NCBI GenBank assembly: GCA_027005175.1
Contig: JALTMC010000099.1
Span: 1 to 7,774 of the forward strand
Origin: Myxococcales bacterium
Lineage (GTDB): Bacteria > Myxococcota_C > UBA6777
Length of the DNA stretch: 7,774 nt
Direction: 5' to 3'
Shown piece by piece: positions 1 to 3,890 of the stretch. Under the pieces are notes generated by a model that was not told the DNA's origin, searched no databases, and saw nothing but the letters and a program-made list of their open reading frames with translations. The number at the start of each line of letters is the position of its first letter. The stretch's first letter is position 1. The position numbers and the translations under genes were made by a program.

Positions 1-864
1 ACGCAGACCTGTGGCTGCAGTGGAGACTCCGATTGCAAAGATAAAAACAAGCCGCAATGCGAGAAAAACAAATGTGTTGTGTGTCGTTGTCCCGGAACAC
101 AGCCCAAACGACCATTCTGTTTGAAGAAGTCCGATGGCTCCGTAAGTTGTGTGGCTTGCACGGTAGATACAGATTGCTCGGCTCCTACACCCTATTGTGA
201 TCCTCAGAGCTATGTCTGTGTGGCTTGTCAGAAAGATACAGACTGTAAAGATTCAGCAAAGCCCCAATGCAATGGTGGGGCCTGTGTCTCTTGTCGTTGT
301 GCACAAACCAACAAAGAGAAGCCTATATGTATCAAAAACTCCGATGACTCCGTGACATGTGTGGCGTGTCTGAAAAGCTCCGATTGCGGTGCTCCAACGC
401 CGACATGCAACACCAAAACCAATGTTTGTGAGGCCGCTTGCAAACTCGATAGCGACTGTCCTTCACCGCAATTTTGTGATGGAGGTCAGTGTGTGGATTG
501 TAAAACTCGCAATGATTGCAAAGATCAGAATGCACCGCGATGTGTGTCTGGGATCTGTCGTTGTGTGATCGATAAGGATTGTCCGAGTGCGCTTCCCATT
601 TGTTCTCGGACCACAAAGAAATGCGCGGAATGCACTCGCGATGGTGACTGCCCTGCGACATTCCCCACATGCTCCTCAGCAGGGGTGTGTGAGTTGCGCT
701 CTTGTGATCCAGCCAATGGTGGAAAAGAGTGTGCCACACCCTCTCACTCCAATTGCCGACGTATCGGACGAAGCTATCGATGTGTAGGTTGTGCAGGTGA
801 TAGTGAATGCAAAACGGGTGAGAGATGTGATCTTTCGAAGTTTGTCTGTGTCAAGAAAACCTGA
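1..864 (+). CDS. Secreted-type cysteine-rich repeat protein, 5' partial
   Basis: The reading frame is open from the first base of the window to a TGA at 862-864, giving 287 visible residues. The start is upstream, and a GTG at 79 is an internal Val codon rather than a likely start. The visible part is entirely a string of about 12 short modules of roughly 19-25 residues, each close to D-x-D-C, then P-x-C, then x-x-C-V-x-C. The six-Cys spacing suggests disulfide-bonded mini-domains, so export to the periplasm, outer surface or medium is inferred; the signal peptide would be outside the window. Modules of this general type occur in many copies in myxobacterial and related secreted proteins. There is no hydrophobic C-terminal anchor and no catalytic domain in view. 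It could be an adhesive or structural surface protein, or the repeat tail of a larger exported enzyme. The function is not recognisable. The next gene lies on the opposite strand and converges on it. Confidence 0.85.
   Translation, partial: TQTCGCSGDSDCKDKNKPQCEKNKCVVCRCPGTQPKRPFCLKKSDGSVSCVACTVDTDCSAPTPYCDPQSYVCVACQKDTDCKDSAKPQCNGGACVSCRCAQTNKEKPICIKNSDDSVTCVACLKSSDCGAPTPTCNTKTNVCEAACKLDSDCPSPQFCDGGQCVDCKTRNDCKDQNAPRCVSGICRCVIDKDCPSALPICSRTTKKCAECTRDGDCPATFPTCSSAGVCELRSCDPANGGKECATPSHSNCRRIGRSYRCVGCAGDSECKTGERCDLSKFVCVKKT
16..441 (+). repeat. Two tandem ~70-residue super-repeats in the Cys-rich protein
   Basis: Residues 6-75 (16-225) and 76-147 (226-441) align almost without gaps as two copies of a three-module block. 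Both copies run D-C-K-D, K-P-Q-C, then a degenerate R-C module, then D-S-V-S/T-C-V-A-C, then D-C-x-A-P-T-P-x-C. Cysteine positions are conserved and the intervening residues have diverged, so this is an older duplication rather than a fresh one. The modules after 441 are single and do not follow the three-module order as clearly. Confidence 0.7.
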
Positions 865-865
865 A

Positions 866-894
866 AACTCCCAAAGCCAAAGGCATCGGGAGTT
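866..894 (+). terminator. Stem-loop just after the Cys-rich gene, possible terminator
   Basis: Starting 2 nt past the TGA stop, AACTCCC (866-872) pairs with GGGAGTT (888-894). Inside it GCC (876-878) pairs with GGC (882-884) across an AAA loop, with 3-nt internal loops on each side. The position suggests a transcript 3' end, but no T-run follows, so intrinsic termination is uncertain. It may instead be an mRNA 3' stabilising hairpin. Confidence 0.35.
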
Positions 895-964
895 ACGGGT
901 AACTTGGTTGAAGGAAGATAGAATGTTAGAGAAAGGTAGCTGGCAAGGCGAAAGGCATCGGGAG
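879..964 (+). repeat. 14-bp direct repeat pair in the convergent intergenic region
   Basis: The 14-mer AAAGGCATCGGGAG occurs at 879-892 and again at 951-964, 72 bp apart. The first copy forms the 3' half of the hairpin at 866-894. The second sits in the loop of a different hairpin, GCTGGC (939-944) with GCCAGC (967-972). The rest of the 210-bp gap (865-1074) between the two convergent genes shows no convincing gene. Near 1050-1075 the plus strand is T-rich but is preceded only by a 4-bp stem, too weak to call a terminator. Confidence 0.5.
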
Positions 965-1074
965 GGGCCAGCGAATTGGGTGGAAGTCGCTGTCTATGAC
1001 CCCAAACTCGCTCCTTTGCGTGGTCTTGAAAGAGTCAGGCTGAAGGCTTCGCTTCGATTTGTTTTGCTTTTCTC

Positions 1075-2028
1075 TTACCTTCGTCGTCTATGACTTCTTC
1101 CATGACTTCGACGTCGGTAGGTACGACGTCGGTAGGTACGACGTCGGTAGGTACGACGTCGGTTATGTCTGCGGTATCGACGGTAGGTACGTCGGTTATG
1201 TCTGCGGTACCGTCGGAATGTACGTCGGTTGTGGCGGCGGTATCGACGGTTATGTCTGCGGTATCGACGGAATGTACGTCGGTTGTGGCGGCGGTATCGA
1301 CGGTTATGTCTGCGGTATCGACGGAATGTACGTCGGTTATGTCTGCGGTATCGACGGAATGCGCGGCGGCGATGGCGACGGAAACGCCGGTAGCGTCGAG
1401 CTGCATGTCGTCGGTAGAAGCGTCGGTAGAAGCGTCGATATCGTCGTCGGTAGTGGCGAGGGCGGTAGTAGCTACGATAGCGGCTGTGGTGGCGATTCCA
1501 AAGGCTGTAGCTATAGCGAATGCGGGGGTGATAAAAAATTCGATGGCCGCCACGATAGTACCAGGGGCGCCAGCCGACATGGGTGTAGACACGACGGCCA
1601 CCATTGTAGTAGTAGTAGCGGTATCGGTTGTTGTGCCAGTAGTAGAAGTAGGGGCGATTGTTCACAAGGACATAAGGAGTAGGAGCGAAGTACACTCGGG
1701 CACCGAGGTATGTATACCAAGGACGCCAGTTTAGTGGATAAAAGATGCGATTGCCCAGGCTATTGAAGTAGTAGTAACGGACTCGGTTGGAAGAATCATA
1801 GAAGTAATAGACCTGAACGCCGTTGACTGTGATATACGGATGCACAGAGATGTTGGTTGGCACAGCTTGTCTGTTGTAGTCTGGATCGCCAGGCTCAAAC
1901 TCTTGAGGGGTGTCCAATGTGGTGTCATCGTCGAGGACACCGTCATCGTATTGTGCGAAACTGTTGGAACTGAAGGTCAAGAGACCTACAAGAAGTCCAA
2001 ATACTGCAACGTTCCATTGTTTAAACAT
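1075..2028 (-). CDS. Exported Tyr/Arg-rich protein with duplicated module and Arg-repeat tail
   Basis: This is a 317-residue product. The start chosen is the ATG at 2028, because GGAG at 2035-2038 lies 6 nt upstream and the product then begins with a textbook signal peptide. That peptide has K3, a hydrophobic stretch at 7-19 and a probable cleavage site SFA|Q after residue 25. An upstream in-frame ATG at 2040 overlaps this ribosome site and is less likely. Residues 26-60 are acidic. Residues 64-113 and 118-166 are two diverged copies of a Tyr-rich module, P-Y-x-x-V-N ... R-Y-Y-Y ... W-R-P-W-Y ... R-(V/I)-(Y/F)-F/Y. From about 191 to the end, 72 of 127 residues are Arg by hand count, with Tyr, His, Asn and Thr and with no Lys, Asp or Glu. 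The tail is built of units such as Y-R-R-H-N-R-R-T-F-R-R. I do not recognise a named family. Binding of a polyanion (nucleic acid, LPS, acidic polysaccharide, phosphate mineral) at the cell surface is inference from charge and export only. Confidence 0.8.
   Translation of the reverse strand: MFKQWNVAVFGLLVGLLTFSSNSFAQYDDGVLDDDTTLDTPQEFEPGDPDYNRQAVPTNISVHPYITVNGVQVYYFYDSSNRVRYYYFNSLGNRIFYPLNWRPWYTYLGARVYFAPTPYVLVNNRPYFYYWHNNRYRYYYYNGGRRVYTHVGWRPWYYRGGHRIFYHPRIRYSYSLWNRHHSRYRSYYRPRHYRRRYRRFYRRFYRRHAARRYRRFRRHRRRAFRRYRRHNRRTFRRYRRHNRRYRRHNRRTFRRYRRHNRRYRRHNRRTFRRYRRHNRRTYRRYRRHNRRRTYRRRTYRRRTYRRRSHGRSHRRRR
1111..1163 (-). repeat. 15-bp perfect tandem repeat encoding R-R-R-T-Y
   Basis: Three perfect copies of a 15-bp unit occupy 1111-1125, 1126-1140 and 1141-1155, followed by 8 bp of a fourth. 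They encode the R-R-R-T-Y run near the C-terminus of the Arg-tailed protein. The unit length is a multiple of 3, so changes in copy number keep the frame. Confidence 0.9.
1217..1357 (-). repeat. 54-bp perfect tandem repeat in the Arg-tail coding region
   Basis: Positions 1217-1270 and 1271-1324 are identical over 54 bp. A third copy at 1325-1357 lacks an internal 21 bp and is 33 bp long. Each full unit encodes 18 residues, R-T-F-R-R-Y-R-R-H-N-R-R followed by Y-R-R-H-N-R. Related, less regular copies flank it. Exact identity between neighbours points to recent slippage or unequal recombination. Confidence 0.9.
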
Positions 2029-2045
2029 GGGAATCTCCATGAGTT

Positions 2046-2055
2046 GTAGGCCTAC
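2046..2055. promoter_or_regulatory. 10-bp perfect palindrome upstream of the Arg-tail gene
   Basis: GTAGGCCTAC is a perfect inverted repeat centred about 22 bp upstream of the ATG at 2028, just 5' of its ribosome site. It could be an operator half-site pair or a small RNA hairpin in the leader, but a 10-bp palindrome can also arise by chance. Confidence 0.2.
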
Positions 2056-2224
2056 CAAGTTTGAGACTCGGTTTGTCTTTCAAAGGGAGCCTCTTGCCTC
2101 TTTGTTAGACGTTACCCGTTTTATCTTATCCTGTTGTTCTATTCTTTGTGGCTTGCACGATCTTCAACTCAACTCTTTGCAAGGGGTTGTGCTTCCACTG
2201 CTCCTATCATATCCTCCAAAGGGT

Positions 2225-2252
2225 ATTATAAGCATCCTGTGGCGACTTGCAA
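2225..2252 (-). promoter_or_regulatory. Predicted sigma70-type promoter for the Arg-tail gene
   Basis: On the minus strand a perfect TATAAT (2225-2230) lies 16 bp downstream of TTGCAA (2247-2252), which matches the -35 consensus at 4 of 6 bases. Transcription would start near 2218 and leave a leader of about 190 nt before the ATG at 2028. The leader holds a possible 7-bp stem (CAAAGGG/CTCTTTG, 2081-2104, one G-T pair), but I recognise no riboswitch class in it. Confidence 0.45.
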
Positions 2253-2321
2253 CTAGCAATCATCATACCAGATAGATACTGACAGTATATTCAAGTAGAA
2301 GAAGTAGGTAAGGATTGTGTA

Positions 2322-3434
2322 ATGAATCGACGTTTCCAGTGTATAGCAAGAAACCACCATACTTGGTGGAAGACAACGTGTCGAGCCTTATTTTTTAAGA
2401 AAAGTAGCTTTCAACCACTGCCTTGGTTTGGAGTGTGGATGATTGCGTTTCCATCTTGTATGAACATTACTCCACTCCAGGCGAAGCCAACCTCTCATCC
2501 CACACCACAACGAGCTGCCACGGTGAGAGCAGCGCAACGAACGAGCCTCCTTGTCAAGCCTTCTACCCATCGCAAGGTGGTGGTTGGGAAGAAAACTGCA
2601 GTTGTTGGGAAGAGTTTGGGGCGCACACGCCCCGCAACACAGAAGGCTGTAAAGCGTAAGGTTTTCAAACGTGTCGATTGTCATGGTCGTATGAGGTATG
2701 GGAAGTTTTGTTTGGGGCGAGTGATTGGGCCGCGCTTTTCACGTCAGATCTTGCGTTGCCCTCATTGTGGGAAGAGTGTACAGGTCAAACGATTGGAGAA
2801 ACCTTGGAAACCCGCCAATTATGACAGTGATTTAAGGCCCTATTATGGTCACTTTCGTCAAAAGGATCGAATCTGGGTCTGTCGTCATTGTGGGTATGCT
2901 GCTTATCGTCGTGATTTCTTTCGCCCTTATCACAAGAGGACCATGACCGACGCCTTGCGGGCTGTACGTCGGACATTCACCTCCTATAAGGATATCCCAG
3001 CTTCCTACCGATTTTTAGCAGCCAATGCCTCTTATGTGGCTCGTGGCCGCAATGCCGCATTTTTTGCTGAGCTGTTCTTGCGGGCAATGTGGTCTGCAAG
3101 AGAAGAAAAACAAGCCAAGTCGATTCTGTCATTTCGTCGAGCTGCGATTCTTGCCACACGTTTGTCTGCTCGTCGAAAACTCTTTCCTCTCTCCAAACAA
3201 CCTATACGCTTCTTCCAACTCGCTGATATGCTTCGACAAGAAGGACAATGGTTAGAGTCCACTTATTGGTTAGAGCAGGCTTATGATGCTCTTCAGGAAG
3301 CTCGCAAAGTCAAAACAAAGGTCAAGCTTGGTCGATTCCTTGAGCGTTGGATTCTGCAGATACAACAACATATCTCGAAAAAAGATAAGGCTGTCTTCCT
3401 ACTTGACGAGAATCTCAAGCGAAAACAACGGTAG
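2322..3434 (+). CDS. DUF2225-like zinc-ribbon/TPR-like protein with N-terminal hydrophobic segment
   Basis: This is a 370-residue product, started at the ATG at 2322 because AAGGA (2310-2314) lies 7 nt upstream. The centre matches the DUF2225 pattern as I know it. C-P-H-C-G at 146-150 is followed by a conserved-looking D-x-D-x-x-P-Y-Y around 168-175 and then W-V-C-R-H-C-G-Y-A-A at 185-194. The four Cys (146, 149, 187, 190) should bind one Zn. The region after about 225 is helical, with an A-E-x-F-L-R-A-x-W and A-D-M-L-R-x-E-G-x-W-x-E-x-x-Y-W pattern typical of the TPR-like half of that family. The N-terminus is unusual: after 34 residues there is a moderately hydrophobic stretch at about 35-52 ending L-Q-A (52-54), like an export signal. 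It is followed by a Lys/Arg/Thr-rich linker at about 55-118. The role of DUF2225 proteins is not established. Export or membrane anchoring here is an inference from the N-terminus. Confidence 0.8.
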   Translation: MNRRFQCIARNHHTWWKTTCRALFFKKSSFQPLPWFGVWMIAFPSCMNITPLQAKPTSHPTPQRAATVRAAQRTSLLVKPSTHRKVVVGKKTAVVGKSLGRTRPATQKAVKRKVFKRVDCHGRMRYGKFCLGRVIGPRFSRQILRCPHCGKSVQVKRLEKPWKPANYDSDLRPYYGHFRQKDRIWVCRHCGYAAYRRDFFRPYHKRTMTDALRAVRRTFTSYKDIPASYRFLAANASYVARGRNAAFFAELFLRAMWSAREEKQAKSILSFRRAAILATRLSARRKLFPLSKQPIRFFQLADMLRQEGQWLESTYWLEQAYDALQEARKVKTKVKLGRFLERWILQIQQHISKKDKAVFLLDENLKRKQR

Positions 3435-3567
3435 GGTGCTGTTTGGGTGAGTGTTCTTGAGCGATCGCAACGAGGGATTTGAGGAGGCCAATATCTCTGT
3501 CGGTTTTAAACTGGTCGAGGTATGCTTTTGAGTGATCACAAGGAAGGATCCGGGTAGGACTGCTTCT
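3435..3567. other. Convergent gap between DUF2225-like gene and rpoZ
   Basis: These 133 bp separate two convergent stop codons. I looked for a bidirectional stem-loop with T-runs and found none that is convincing. An isolated palindromic octamer GCGATCGC is at 3461-3468. Confidence 0.4.
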
Positions 3568-3792
3568 TTAGTACTTGGGTTCTTCTGCAATGATATGTCG
3601 CAAGGGATCTTCTTCATATCGAATCGCGTTGGCTGCGATCTCACGCAGGGCAGTCACTGCCTCTTTGTTGCGAGATCGCACAAGGGATTGATCTCCCTTT
3701 TTGATCATTCGCGCACGTTTCACAGCCAACATCACAAGAGAAAAACGATTGGAAACACGCTCTATACAGTCTTCTACAGTAACTCGAGCCAT
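3568..3792 (-). CDS. rpoZ: DNA-directed RNA polymerase subunit omega
   Basis: This is a 74-residue product. The start is the ATG at 3792, with AAGGAG (3799-3804) 6 nt upstream. A frame extension to 3822 exists but would bypass this site and add residues not seen in the family. The sequence opens M-A-R-V-T-V-E-D-C and continues [14 protein letters not shown] at 16-29, the conserved helix by which omega clasps the C-terminus of RpoC. It then has [11 protein letters not shown] at 46-56. Omega aids assembly and stability of RNA polymerase and in many proteobacteria forms part of a ppGpp site with RpoC. The length is slightly short of the E. coli protein (91 residues), and the missing part is the variable tail. 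It seems to be transcribed alone from its own promoter. The identification is firm. Confidence 0.95.
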   Translation of the reverse strand: MARVTVEDCIERVSNRFSLVMLAVKRARMIKKGDQSLVRSRNKEAVTALREIAANAIRYEEDPLRHIIAEEPKY

Positions 3793-3812
3793 TCTGAACT
3801 CCTTTAATGATA

Positions 3813-3830
3813 CAGACCTCACAAAGTCTG
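3813..3830 (-). promoter_or_regulatory. Small hairpin in the rpoZ leader
   Basis: CAGAC (3813-3817) pairs with GTCTG (3826-3830) across an 8-nt loop. It lies between the predicted transcription start (about 3831) and the ribosome site, so it would be at the very 5' end of the mRNA. It may affect stability. The stem is short and the call is tentative. Confidence 0.25.
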
Positions 3831-3837
3831 CTCATTG

Positions 3838-3866
3838 TTTATAGCGACTTTTCCACGATTTGTCTA
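3838..3866 (-). promoter_or_regulatory. Predicted sigma70-type promoter of rpoZ
   Basis: On the minus strand TAGACA (3861-3866) and TATAAA (3838-3843) each match the consensus at 5 of 6 bases and are separated by exactly 17 bp. The start site would be near 3831, about 40 nt before the rpoZ ATG. The -35 element overlaps the base of the stem-loop at 3864-3890. Confidence 0.6.
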
Positions 3867-3890
3867 GCCTACACCATGTGTATAGGCTAG
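3864..3890 (-). terminator. Inverted repeat spanning the DUF4340 gene stop codon
   Basis: CTAGCCTA (3864-3871) pairs with TAGGCTAG (3883-3890). Beyond one C/A mismatch, AC pairs with GT, closing a 5-nt loop. It lies at the end of the GldG-like/DUF4340 unit, so it may end that transcript. No T-run follows on either strand, and the repeat includes the TAG stop codon (3887-3889) and part of the rpoZ -35 element, so a regulatory role is also possible. Confidence 0.4.

Larger units (their letters stand above)
2029..2321. other. Divergent intergenic region between Arg-tail gene and DUF2225-like gene
   Basis: This 293-bp gap contains the minus-strand promoter and palindrome listed separately. For the rightward gene the clearest element is a ribosome site AAGGA at 2310-2314, 7 nt before the ATG at 2322. 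A TATATT at 2286-2291 could be its -10 element, but no fair -35 lies at the right distance. I see no credible small gene in the gap: short open frames are present but lack ribosome sites with good spacing. Confidence 0.5.

Noticed and set aside
1041-1075. T-rich stretch after GAAG...CTTC considered as a terminator for the Cys-rich gene
   Set aside because: The stem is only 4 bp and the T-run is broken by G and C.
791-1093. Plus-strand 100-codon open frame after the Cys-rich gene
   Set aside because: It overlaps the end of the Cys-rich gene in another frame, runs into the convergent gene, and has no recognisable motif.
1111-1357. Repeat array considered as a CRISPR
   Set aside because: Units are directly adjacent with no unique spacers, and they keep the reading frame of a coding gene.
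1035-1604. Minus-strand open frame rich in D-T-A-D-I-T-D-V repeats
   Set aside because: It is an alternate frame of the same repeat array as the Arg-tail gene. It lacks an export signal and a ribosome site.
1059-1734. Two long plus-strand open frames across the Arg-tail repeats, giving Gly/Tyr/Cys- and Ser/Thr/Val-rich repeat products
   Set aside because: They arise because the tandem units are multiples of 3 and lack stops on both strands. There is no ribosome site, and the minus-strand frame has a signal peptide and a good start.
3461-3468. GCGATCGC octamer considered as a HIP1-like or methylation-linked element
   Set aside because: Only one copy was noticed in the window, so there is no evidence of enrichment.
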